The notes beneath the pieces were generated by a model that was not told the origin of the DNA, searched no databases, and saw nothing but the letters and a program-made list of their open reading frames with translations. The position numbers were made by a program, and so were the translations under genes. Below are positions 1-11,039 of a stretch of 64,000 nucleotides of DNA, one piece after another (positions within the stretch are counted from its first letter, which is position 1; each line of letters starts with the position of its first letter). Origin of the DNA: Notamacropus eugenii (lineage: Eukaryota > Chordata > Mammalia > Diprotodontia > Macropodidae); assembly GCF_028372415.1 (NCBI RefSeq), contig NC_092872.1:260301008-260365007 (forward strand). Reading direction: 5' to 3'.

Positions 1-157
1 AGAGAGAGTGTGAAGGGGAGAAACCTGTAATAAGGTAGAAAAGGGACTGAGGAACCATGTCGAGAGCCTCAAGTATCCTGTTTGTCCCCTTTCCACTACA
101 GTTCCCAAGTGATGGGAAAGAGGGCAGAGTGTATTAAGAACAACATGGTTTTTAGGC

Positions 158-547
158 TAGAAGTGTGTCAAACATGTGGCCCAAAAGACTCCCAAGTGTG
201 ACCTGGACCTGATTAAAATGTAGTTCCTTTATGTTTCACATGATTGCACATGATGTATAACCTATACCAAATTGCTTACCATCTCAGGGAGGGGGGGCAC
301 AGAGAGAAAAAAGGAAAGAATTTAGAATTCAAAATTTAAAAAAATAAATGTTAAAAATTGTTTTTACATGTAATTGGGGAAAAAATTAAATATTCAAAAA
401 ATGTAGTTCCTATTTGATTATAATCTATTGATGCATTAATAAAAAAAGAAATATATAAAATGTGTTGTCTTCTAAATCAATGGGTAACCTGTAGGGAACT
501 TTATGTACAGTTTAGTGGCCCTGTTCCAGGTGGGTTTGACACCACTG
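158..547. mobile_element. hAT-like nonautonomous DNA transposon
   Basis: The ends resemble terminal inverted repeats: tagaagtgtgtcaaac on the left and gtttgacaccactg on the right. They are flanked by an 8-bp near-duplication, ttttaggc (150-157) and ttttagac (548-555); 8-bp duplications are the hAT signature. The body is interrupted by an L1 tail. Confidence 0.65.
229..397 (+). mobile_element. 5'-truncated L1 tail inserted in the hAT-like element
   Basis: About 170 bp of marsupial L1 3' end (cctatacc...ttgctta, G-rich stretch, A-rich tail) lies between two copies of aaaatgtagttcct, at 215-228 and 398-411. This 14-bp target-site duplication marks the insertion exactly. Confidence 0.8.
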
Positions 548-2340
548 TTTTAGACCTTGGCCATCAGCAAGCACTCTAAGTACAAGGCTCTTGTTCAATT
601 ACAGAAGACATATCGTATCAAACTTGACATTCATGCTATAAATGAAAACTGGTTACATGGTGTGAACAACTTATGGACAGCCCCTGCACTCCACTGATGT
701 CCTTCAAGAGTCAAGAGAAAGCAAAAAAGGCTCCTGACTTGTTGGGTGGACCACTGTGCTGAACTATGGGAGGACGTGGACATATGTCTATAAAACAGAC
801 AGGCATGGATGACTTGTGCTTTGCATCAGTGGGAGGAAGACAAATAGGTTGAAACGAATAAGCATATGGATGAGATGATCACAGTAAATTGAATGCTGGA
901 GTAAGATACCTTTTTTTGAACTTCATTTCTACTGCTGTATTTTCTCCATTTGTCTGTTACACACAAAATTCCTAGAAGCCCTATGCTTATGTCAAAGAGA
1001 AATGCAATCAAATGAAGAGAGAGTGTGTCAGGGCCTCACACATGAACCAGTGATGCCTCGTAAGTGTGAAAGGAATTATGATTTTTATAATAATTAATAT
1101 AATATGTATAATGAATATATTAATAGATTAGATTTTTCATATTTGCTCTCGTGAGTCAGACTCACAATACATCTTGAAATGATCAATCAAACCCTGGCAA
1201 TGCTCACAATCACGGTAATCTTGTGCCTGTGTACCTGAAGTGAAGTGGATCAAAGACTATAGAGCCTGCTCCCATCACAGAACTGTATTCTTGTGACCCA
1301 CCAAGTAACGAACCCCAAAGTTATCCCCAAAGCAAAATAATATTGCTCCCAAAGGACTCCAGAATTATTGTATTGTCTTCCACCTATGGGCTGGTCATCG
1401 GAAACCACGATGGCCCTGGGCTGTTTGTAATTCACCTTCCCCCTCTCTTCCCATTGTGCCGTTCAATAAAATCTCTGTCTTCACTTCAGCAAGGTAGAAT
1501 TCTGTTTAGGAGAATTCCCAATTTGCAAACCTGTTCCTCATAATGAAACTAATTAATTAAAAGGCTACCTGATTACTGGTATTTTGTGTCTGGTCTGCTG
1601 TTTTATCTTTCTCAGGTTGGAGACTGGGTCAGTAATATCCTATTAACAATAGTTACCGACATGATCTATGATCTGCATTCAAGAACATATTCTATTAAAT
1701 TACAACTGTTTCATATTTGTCCATAAAAAGTTATGCTGGGCTGTGCACTCAAATTTATTAGTAAATATTCAAAACTAGTGTAACAGGCAAACACAAAAGG
1801 AGAAGCAATCTTTAAGTAAAGGGCATGATCCAATCTGCCTAATGTAACATCTACTGCTTGTGTACCTGAGTGCTTTATTTTGTAAAAACTAGGGTGATGA
1901 TCTGTCTGAAGGATGGGTTTCTTTATTGCCAGTAACTAAAATCTCAAAATAATTAAATAAAATAATCATTATCTTCAATCTTAGCAAATTCCACAACCTC
2001 AATGACTCAAAGGTCAGTAGAAAGGCATATGGTAGGTGGACACAGGTAAAACATATGACCAATAATGATTTGCATATGATAAATGACAAAAAAGACATTA
2101 CAAAGGATTTTTAGGACCAAAAAAGGAAGGAGGGCAATCATGAAGCAAGACACAAAAAATGAACAGTCCAAGTACTACTTGGTATCTTAAAGATATTAAA
2201 GGAACCAGGAGAAGGCTTCTCTAGTAAGCACTGAGTAAATTTTATGAAGATTTGTCAAAGGCCTTTTATAAGAAAAGCTGTACATAGATCATGATCTGCA
2301 CTGAAAGTATTTTCCACACTACAGTGACAGATACACAAGA

Positions 2341-2500
2341 GCAGGGCTGTTAAAACATGCAAGCACTGCAGGCTGACAGCACTCTTGAGTCTAACCAGAT
2401 TAAAATATAATTGGGAAATATTTATCAAGATAAATAAAAATACAACACAGTATAGTTCATGTGGTTTTCTAAGTCAATATTCAGACCTTTTCCCTGCACA
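2341..2500 (+). repeat. Possible second hAT-like remnant
   Basis: The stretch shares wording with the element at 158-547 (agattaaaat.taattgggaaat, gtggttttctaagtcaatat), which suggests the same ancient family without clear ends. Confidence 0.4.
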
Positions 2501-2919
2501 AGAAAGTCCACATATCATTAGCCTAATCAGAAGAGCCCATAGGAAAGCAGAGGAATTTCTTTAAAAAAAGACTTTTTGAGTTTACCACTGCCCTAAGGAT
2601 CTGAGGTCATGAGCAAACACACAACACAGTCTCTTTTCCCCATAATCAAGAAATCATGGCCAGAGTCTGAGGCCATGAATACAACCAATGGAAACAGTCA
2701 GTGACACGGATTTAAACAAGAAACAAAAAGAATGTCTTTAATATCACATCTTCTAGGGTTTGGTGATGTATTCCTAAGTGGCAATGCCAACGATTCAATA
2801 GCTCATTCCAGTCTAAAACCTTACGTGCCAGTAGTTTCTTCTCTTGCCAAATTTTTGTAGATTAGGAGTTACTGTGTCAATTGGAGGCCAGAGAAATATA
2901 AGTATAATTGTATTTTGTA

Positions 2920-3739
2920 CAGGTACACCTTGTTTTATTGCACCATTTTTCTAACAGCATGTGTGCTCACATCAGGTCTCTGTGTCACATTCTGACAATT
3001 CTCACAACATTTCACACTTTTCCATTATTTTTATATCTGTTATGGTGACCTGTGATAAGTGAGCTTTGATATTACTCTCATAATTGTTTTGGGGCGCCAC
3101 AAATCACATTCATATAAGACCGCAAACTTCAACTGATAAATGTTATATGTGTTCTGACTGCTCCACCAACCAGCCGTTCCCCCCCCCGCCCCTTTCTTCC
3201 TTTCCTTGGGCCTCCCTATTCTCTGAGACACAACAATACTGAAGAATATTACATAAAATTACTTGGCAAAGCAGTGGCAGGGTTTGAGAGAACTGACTCC
3301 AATTCTGAAAGAAGTTGTACTGTGGGCAGAATGCTCTCAAAGAGCATCAAAACGCTACCCAGAAATCTTTCAAGAAAGGAAGAGTCAATCAATGAGGCAA
3401 ACTGCATTGTTGTCTTAAGAAACTGTCATAGCCGCAGCACCAGCCTTCAACAACCCCAACCCTGATCAGTCAGCAGTAGGCAACATCAAGACAAAACCCA
3501 TTACCAACAAAAAGATTACAAATCTCTAAAGGCTCAGACAATGGCTAGCATTTTTTAGCAATAGTCATTTTTTAAGATATATACACTGAGTTTTTAGACA
3601 TAATACTACTCTACATTTAACAGGCTCCACAATATGGTGTAAACATAACTTTTATATGCACTAGGAAATCAAAAATTCTGTGACTCACTTTATTGTGATA
3701 GTCTGCAATCAAACCTGCAATATCTCCAAGGTATGCCTG
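2920..3739 (+). mobile_element. Tigger1-like (TcMar) DNA transposon, internally deleted
   Basis: The element begins caggtacaccttgttttattg and ends caatatctccaaggtatgcctg, matching the two Tigger1-type termini, with TA dinucleotides at 2918-2919 and 3740-3741 as the mariner target duplication. Plus-strand codons at about 3271-3465 recall the C-terminus of a pogo/Tigger transposase (GFERTDSNSERS, KEESINEAN), then become disrupted. The catalytic core is missing, so it is dead. Confidence 0.75.
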
Positions 3740-4244
3740 TATACGTTAACATTTTTCTGAAGACCTAGAAAACACCACTCTTCCAGACTGGAACCAGAGA
3801 AAAGGTGGGGGCTGAGAAATTAGATACTTTTTAACCTAGGCAAGTTAGATAACTTCTGGGCTTATAAATTGAGGAAGAAAAAAGGTAGAAAGAGAATAAA
3901 GAAGTTTAACGGAGATAACCTTGAGGGTCAAGAAGAAGAAAAGAAACTTCCTTCTTCCCTACCAGACCCCCCTGGCCTGAGACTCAGAAGTCAAAGTGAA
4001 AAAAAAAAAAAAAAGGAAAAAAATTAGTCAAAACAGTCACTCTTTCCCTTTCAGTAGGTACTGACAACTAGGAAGAACAATTCCGCTACAATTCCCAAAT
4101 CATCTACATCATAGTAGGTTTAGCAATCTAATGACATAGGATCACCTTGTCACAGAACAATCTGTAATTTCTAACTCTACATGGAAATGTGTATCTCTCA
4201 CCTGGTCTATGTCAACTACCATCTTTCTATTGCCAGCATTCATA

Positions 4245-4450
4245 CAATGTTTTAGGGATTGCAAAGCACTCTACATATATATTTTCTCACTTGATCCTCA
4301 ACAACACTGTGAGGTAGATCTTCATTTTACAAATGAGGAAACTGAAGCTGAAAGGGGTTAAGTGACTTGTCCAAGGTCACATAGTTAGAGGCCTTCCTGA
4401 CTCCAGGTCCAGCTGGTGGTCTACCCACTGTACTCTCCTGCCACTTGGTG
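4245..4450 (+). repeat. MIR/THER1-type CORE-SINE
   Basis: It contains the MIR core and flank: atgaggaaactgaagctgaa, gttaagtgacttgtccaagg, and a right end with gactccaggtcc. Plus orientation. Confidence 0.85.
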
Positions 4451-4659
4451 TCTTCAGTCTGTCCCTTCCCTTCATTCCAACTTCTAAGTGAATGAACTGA
4501 CTTTCCAAGAAAAGCACAAGTCTTAACTACTTCTCTCTTGGTGCCTTCCTGGTGCTTCAGGAATCAAGTCCAGACTCCATGGGCCTTGCAAGATGAGTAA
4601 AACCTGCATGTGTAGAGATTAGCAGCATTCTAGGCTGGGGAAAAGGGCAAAAGTGTATA

Positions 4660-4850
4660 AACAAAGGAGACATAAAGGGGATCAGGAATTCATTTGCTAC
4701 AAGTCTATAAAGTGGCAGGTTTCTATGCTAAACCTTGATGGGAACACAAAGATGAGTAAGAGAGCTGCCTTCAAACAGTATGACAGGAACCACAAGAGAA
4801 TTCAAAGTGCTCCAGAGGATCAGAGGGAGAATTCAGCCAATTTACTTCAC
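4660..4850 (-). repeat. L2-like 3' end, antisense (weak)
   Basis: The wording aggtttctatgctaaacctt...gggaacacaaagatgag resembles the antisense of the L2/L3 3' end. It is short and diverged. Confidence 0.4.
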
Positions 4851-4899
4851 CCTTAATAAGTACCTATTTGTGCTGCACAGGGTGGTCTTAAAAAGACTA

Positions 4900-6080
4900 T
4901 CTACCACCATCTGAGTAGAAAAACCAGGGAATCAGCAGGAGATGGCCCTCAGGCAGGGCTTTGATAGAAGACTAGCGCAAGGTTCTGGGCAGGTCCAGTT
5001 TGCCTGTGGGAGCCCTATTAAGAATGAACACCCACACAAAGAACACCAATAAAACTTTAAAACCAAAGAGCTCCTCCATCCCATAAAGGGTGGCACAAGG
5101 AAATGAAATGGAAGCAAGGGCTGCTTCAGTAGTCCAGGTATTACAAGAGGAGACAGGAGAAAGGAAACTGGGCCAAGGACAGCTTGCTTGAAGGTCTGGG
5201 GACACGCTGGTATGTCAACCTAAAACCAGACCCAACTCTGGTAAGGTGGTTCCAGGGGTGAATTCCCAAACCACAGCCTACAGGGAAGGCTCTCCAGGTA
5301 GGTGACTGCAAAGGGAAACCTGGCAGAAGCCATCAGACATGTGTCAGGAAATTCTTTAAAGAGACTAGACTGAAGCCGACAGAGTATGAGTTAGAACCAG
5401 AGTCCAAATGCTGGGTGAAGGATCCCTGATAAATGACTGCCAATACAACTTGTTTGGAAGTCCCATGATCTAGATGGAAGCTACAGACTGGCAGTGGGTA
5501 GAGTGTGGTACCAATGTTATGTTCAGTTAGCCCCAGGCAAGGTCCATGGAGGAGAGTAGAATCTGGATCGTGGCAGTTTCCCACCAACAAACTACAAGGC
5601 GACAAAGCCGAAGCTATAGCAGAAGCAGAATCTAGGTTGGGTACAATATTGTTCAACTGTAGGAATTCACCGAGAAACCATACGTGGACTTACCCAGCCC
5701 ATGCAACAGTACAGGAAGGTTCACAGCCTGGCCCTGGGACAAAGTCCTAACTGAAGAACCAAGGCAGTAGACATAAGCAAACAAACAAAGCCACTCCAGT
5801 AAAGAAATATCAGGGGTGAAAAGTGTCTCAAGATAAAATCACAGGAAGGCATCAACTCTGAAATAATCACAACTAAAATGTTAGAAAAAAGAACAGATTG
5901 TCCAAAAGACTTCTAAGAATGGATATACGAAACATACTCAAACAAGAACAAAAAAGTGAAACCCAAACTCCTAGAAGAAAAAATAGATTAGACAGCAATG
6001 CCCATACAGTTGACAACCTAAAAAACAGAATGAAGCAAACAGAATTCAATGAGTCAAAAAGCCAATCATTAAGAATTGGT
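4900..6080 (+). repeat. Probable L1 5'UTR and ORF1-start remnant
   Basis: A moderately GC-rich stretch leads into A-rich sequence with coiled-coil-like codons (DNLKNRMKQTEFNES at about 6018-6060), the usual order of L1 5'UTR then ORF1. No recognisable RRM or reverse transcriptase follows. The call rests on layout and composition, so it is tentative. Confidence 0.35.
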
Positions 6081-6089
6081 TGAGCGCCA

Positions 6090-7270
6090 GGCAATGTAAC
6101 CACAAGACCAAAATAAAATAGCCCCTCTCCTCAAGGAGCCCACAATCAAAGGAGGGAGAGACCCACAGACTTCTACAATTATCTGCAGAACATATGTAAA
6201 AGAAATACAAAGTAGTTTGGGGACAACAGGCATTAACGGGCATTCTAGGCACAGGGCAGGAGACAGGAGCTATGTACAAGCATAAGCCAGAAGGGCTGCA
6301 GGATGTGCAAAGTGAAGTAACAGATAATCAAGGCTGGAAAGCAGGATGGAGACAGGTGGTGAAGAGCCTGAGCACTAAGCAAAGGAGCAGTAGGTAGGGA
6401 GTCCCTGAAGTTGGCAGAGGAGGAGAACGACATAATTAGACTTGTGCTATTATGTTGGCGGCTGTGTGGAGGGACTGAGGAAGGAGAGATGTGCAGTTAA
6501 GAGGGGGTAAGGGCCTATACTAGGATGGTGACCATGAGAGTATCAAGCACGGGACGGATGGCAGAGATGTAACGGCAGAACTGAGATGCTGAGAACCAAG
6601 TGTATGTGGGAGGGGGGATTAGTGGGGAGTTTAAGGTAACACTAATGCTGCAAATCTGGATGGTGATACTCCCGGCAGAAATATGGTTATGTGCAAGAGG
6701 GGTGAATCGGGGGTGAAGGTTTGGACATGCTGAGTTGGAGATATCTACAGAACATGAGGTGTGAAATGTCCACTAAGTGATGAGCTTAGGGGTGGCTACA
6801 CAGATGTGGGAGCTACTCCCAAAGATAATAATTAAATTTTGGGGAGCTGATGGGATCAATGAATCAGATGCTGTAAAGAGAGACTAGGAGAGGACCAAAG
6901 ACAGTCTTAGGGAACAACCACAATCAGATAGCAAGTGCTGAATGATGAATCAGAACAGAGAGAAGGGAACATGAGTGGAGAAAGGAGAAGAGAGCATAGG
7001 AAGAGGCAATATTTAAGTAGCTGGTAAACAGTATCAAATGCTGCAGAGGTCGAGGATGAAGACTGAGAAAAGGCAACAGATTGTTTAAGAAATTACTGGT
7101 AATTTTGGAGAAAGCAGTTTTAGTGAGTGATGAGGTTTGAAGTCAACTGCAAAGAGGCGAGAAGTGAATGAAAGGAGAGGAAGTGGAGGACTGATTGTAG
7201 GAGTTAGTTTTACAAAAGAGAGGCAAGACAGAAGATGAAAGCTAGCAGAGATGGTAGAATCAAATGAATG
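6090..7270 (-). mobile_element. L2 LINE, antisense (first part)
   Basis: This reads as the reverse complement of the L2 3' half: gggcattctaggcacaggg..., then acataattagacttgtgcta.tatgttggcggctgtgtgga, then gacatgctgagttggagat. The equivalent sense text encodes the C-terminal part of the L2 reverse-transcriptase protein. No intact frame remains. The SINE/L1 block beginning at 7285 interrupts it. Confidence 0.75.
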
Positions 7271-7284
7271 TTTTTAAAGACATA

Positions 7285-8253
7285 GGAGGGGCAGCTAGGT
7301 GGCACCATGGATAGAGCACCAGCCCTGGAGTCAGGAGGACTTGAATTCAAATTCAGCCTCAGGATGTGGGAGAGTTGGAACACTAATTCATTGTTGGTGG
7401 AGCTGTGAGCTCATCCAACCATTCTGGACAGCAATTTGGAACTATGCCCAAAGGGCTACAAAAATGTGCATACCCTTTGACCCAGCAATATTGCTACTAG
7501 GACTGCATCCCCAAGAGATCATAAAAATGGGAAAGGGTCCCACATGTACAAAAATATTTATAGCAGCACTCTTTGTAGTTGCCAAAAACTGAAGTCAAGG
7601 GGATGTCCATCAATTGGGGAATGGCTGAATAAATTATGGTATATGAATGTAATGGAGTACTATTGTGCCATAAGAAATGATGAACAAGAAGACTTCAGAG
7701 GGGCCTGGAAGGACTTATATGATCTGATGCTGAGTGAAAGAAGCAGAACCAGGAGAACTTTGTGCACAGCAACGACCACAGTGTGTGAGAGTTTTTTCTG
7801 GTAGACTTGGAATTTCGTAATAATGCAAGAATTTATTTAAAAAAAAAATCCCAATGGTGGTTTTCTAAGGCAAAATGTGTTCCACACTCAGAGAAAGAAA
7901 TATGGAAGTCATTCACAGAATGTAGCAGATCATGTTTGTGTGTGTGTGTTTTTGTGTATCATGTTTGGATTTGTTATATGATTTCTTCCATTTATTTTAG
8001 TTCGACTACATAGCATGACTATAGTGAATATGTACTCAACAGGAAAGTATATGTAGAACCTATACAGAATTGTATGTGGTCGTGGGGAGGGAGCGGGGTA
8101 GCGGGAGGTAGGTGCGGGGGGGGGGATAAAATCTTAATTTTATGGCAGTGATTGTAAAACATTAAAAAATAATAATAATAAAATTAAATTAAAAAAAAAA
8201 ACAAACAAATTCAGCCTCAGACACTTGCCATCTACTAGCAGTGATCCTGAGCA
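7285..8253 (+). repeat. Marsupial CORE-SINE split by an L1 insertion
   Basis: The SINE begins gggcagctaggtggcaccat with the tRNA-like agcaccagccctggagtcagg box. It is cut at 7362 and resumes at 8206 (caaattcagcctcagacac...). Together the two pieces make one SINE sitting in the antisense L2. Confidence 0.85.
7363..8205 (+). mobile_element. 5'-truncated L1 (end of ORF2 and 3'UTR) with target-site duplication
   Basis: The coding part translates to the L1 ORF2 C-terminus in decayed form (GTLIHCWWSC, QPFW, IPFDPAI, KMCIPFDP..., MEYYCAIRNDE), followed by a 3'UTR with a G-rich tract and poly(A). The 15-bp duplication caaattcagcctcag lies at 7348-7362 and 8206-8220. It shares high identity with the copy at 16913-17928, so both are fairly young. 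Confidence 0.9.
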
Positions 8254-8309
8254 TGGTTCTGAGGCCAGGCTTCCTCTTAAGGTTCAATTGGGATTGAAAA
8301 TAATTTTAA
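8254..8309 (+). repeat. 56-bp perfect inverted repeat, left arm
   Basis: It begins tggttctgaggccaggctt and ends aaaataattttaa. Its exact reverse complement occurs at 9496-9551. It adjoins the SINE end. I do not recognise its origin. Confidence 0.9.
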
Positions 8310-8319
8310 CCCTGATTAC

Positions 8320-9200
8320 CTGGATGAAAAAAAGACACAGGAGACAACAGGTGAGTTTGTAGACCAATAAGGAGAGAGCCAGTGTACAAGGAGAGACTGA
8401 AAATTAAAGAGACAATCTATCAGAGAAGATGGAATGGGATGGGGCATTTATTTGCAGAAGTATCTGCCTTGGTGAGAATGGCCACATCTTTGTGTGAGAT
8501 GGGGGGTGAAGGAGGAAATATTGGGGAAAGATATATGAATGATGAGATGAAGAAGAGAGGACTGGTGAATGGCCTGAAATCGAGGGAGTAAGTTTAGAAA
8601 ATCTTTTTTTTTTTTTTTAAAAGAATTTGGCTATGAAAGGGAGGAGAGATCGAAGATGAAAGGTTCAGGAACAGTGCCATCTACTTTGGGTGGGGGGAGT
8701 GGGTATGTGTTATTCATGCACAGACAGGTGATAACTAAAGCCACAAAAATAGGTATCTTGCCAAGGAAGAAATACAGAGAAAGGTGTTTTGAAGAAAGTG
8801 TCCCTTTCCCTAACTCCTTTTTCCTCAAAGGAAATGTCTGAAGTCAAAGAAAACTCAGAATAGTGCAGTAATGTACAACACGGTCAACCTGTCTTAGATG
8901 TAATGTAGATGTGTCCTGGAGAGAGTCACAATGGACCAACAGGATGGAGACAGGATATGGAAGTCATGAGATTGAGACAGAAGAGTCTGGACTTTACACA
9001 GGAAACACAAGAAAGCCAGTAAAGCCTCTTAAACAGGGACAGCCGATGAAAGCTTTGAAGAAGGGTCTGCAGCATTATCATTGAAAGGGGGGCTAGATGA
9101 AAATAAAAGGAAATTACCTAGGAAACTCATGAAAAACAAGTGTGAGGTGATAAAGGCAAAGCTAAGGGCACTGACAGCAGGTCGAGAAAAGACATGGTTG
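8320..9200 (-). mobile_element. L2 LINE, antisense (continuation)
   Basis: This continues the antisense L2 after the SINE/L1 interruption (gtgagtttgtagaccaataagg, gggaggagagatcgaagatg). A short poly(T) run at about 8605-8618 interrupts it. The part from about 8880 is more diverged. Confidence 0.6.
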
Positions 9201-9209
9201 ACCACAGGT

Positions 9210-9370
9210 GCCATTTATAAGGTTTGACACATATGTTAATACCTCAGCTATACTTGGGAATTACTACTCCCACTCAATTGTTCCTGGAAAGTAATGTGAC
9301 TTATCCTTGGTCACCCAGATACACATAATTAGTGTTGAGCCAGGAATCACACTCAGCTCTTTGATGGCAA
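9210..9370 (+). repeat. MIR-like fragment
   Basis: It carries gtgacttatccttggtcacc...gtgttgagccaggaatc, the MIR core in plus orientation. Confidence 0.6.
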
Positions 9371-9495
9371 AAAAACTATTTTCACAGCACTACACTTTTC
9401 CAAGGAGTGAGGTAGACATGTTTCAGATAAAAGGCAAAACGTGGTAACAGACTGAACATAAAGCACAAAAGAGAAGGAAGAGAAAAAAAACAACT

Positions 9496-9551
9496 TTAAA
9501 ATTATTTTCAATCCCAATTGAACCTTAAGAGGAAGCCTGGCCTCAGAACCA
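9496..9551 (-). repeat. 56-bp perfect inverted repeat, right arm
   Basis: This is the exact reverse complement of 8254-8309 over 56 bases; identity stops abruptly on both sides. The arms are 1186 bp apart. Confidence 0.9.
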
Positions 9552-9589
9552 ATTCAGCCTTCATCCACATGCAGGTGGTGTGACTAGAG

Positions 9590-10975
9590 GCAAGTTATCT
9601 CCTCCCAAGGCTACTTACAGCCACTCTCTAAGACTCTATGCTGGAGAGAAGGTAATACTCTGCACCAGCGGAGGTAGTTTCTTCATGGATGAAATCCCAG
9701 GTCCAGACCTTCTCCTACCAATCTCACCAACAGAGGCTTTAACCTCCTTTCCCCCTACTCTAAACACTGCATGGCTTCCAACCTCATCATTCAACTGAAA
9801 CTGCTCTCTCCAAAGGCACAAATGATCTCTTAACTGCCAAACCTAATGTTATTTTCTGGATCTTTTCTCAAGCTTTTCAGGACACCACTCTCTCCTGGTT
9901 CCCCTACTACTTACTCGCCTTATTTCTTCTTCAGTCTCCTTTGCTGGATACAAATCCAGGTCAAGCCTCTAACCACGAGTGTCCCACAGGGCAGTGTTCT
10001 GTCCTGGGCTCTCTCCTCCTCTCCCACTATTCTACCTCACTCAATGATCTCCTAAGCTCCCATGGATTCAATGACCATCTCTATGCTGACTCTCCAATCT
10101 ACTTCTCCAGCCCTAAACTCCCAGTATCAAATCTTCAAGGGTCTAATGAATGTCTCAAACTGGATATGCCATAGACAGCCCAAATGCAAATGTCCAAAAC
10201 TGAACTCATTATTTCCCCCCCAAACTCTCTTCCTCTTCCTAGCTTTCCTATTATTGTTAAGGGCATCATGGTTCCCTGATTTCCCTAGGCCTGAACCCTA
10301 GGTGCCATTCCAACTCCTCACTCTCACCCCCCCCCCCATTTTCCAATCAGATATCAACTCTTGTTGTTTCAACCTTCGTCCAGTTGTCCCATCCCTTGGA
10401 TATATCCCTTTCTCTCCTCCTACACAGCCACAACCCTGGTACAGGCCCATGTCAAAATACAATAGACTTCTGATTGGTCTCCCCTCCTCAAATGTTTCCT
10501 CCCTCCAATCAGCTGGGCAAATTGATCTTAAAATGCATTCTCCACCCCCAAATCTGATCATCTCCAGCAGCTCCCTATCACTTCCGGGATTAAATATAAA
10601 ATCATCTGTTTCCAGTCTGTGGCCTCCTGGCTGTTGCCCAAACAGGACTTGCCACCTGCTGACTGGTGGTACTTTTACTGGCTGTCAGTAATGTTCTTCT
10701 TTCTCATCTTCACCTCTGAGGTTCCCTTGCTTCCTTTAAGTACCACCATTTATTGGAAGCCATTCCCTTTCCCTCATTAATCTCAGCACCTTCCCTCTGA
10801 GACCCCCCTGGTTTTATGCCATGTATACTTTGTCTGTACAAAGATGTTTGTATGCTGATTCCCCCATTAGAATGTGAATTCTCTGAGCAAAGGGGCCCTT
10901 TCCCCCCTTTTTTTGTATCTCTGCCACAGTTCTTGGCACATATGAAGCACTTAATATGTGCTAGATGACCACCTG
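9590..10975 (+). mobile_element. L2 LINE, sense, to its 3' end
   Basis: Decayed codons follow the L2 reverse transcriptase: gtgtcccacagggcagtgttctgtcctgg (VPQGSVLS-type motif), then ctatgctgactctcc at the position of the YADD-type active site (now disrupted). The 3' half follows (ctgaactcattatttcccc, gctccctatcacttccggg), and the L2 terminus is acttaatatgtgctagatg. Confidence 0.8.
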
Positions 10976-11039
10976 ACTGACAGAGACAAAAGGTATGTGA
11001 ATGAAAAAAAAAAATTCCAAACAAAGAAATCAAGTTGAT

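Noticed and set aside
10302..10691. 129-codon frame on the plus strand
   Set aside because: It lies within the sense L2 element; it is decayed LINE coding sequence, not a host gene.
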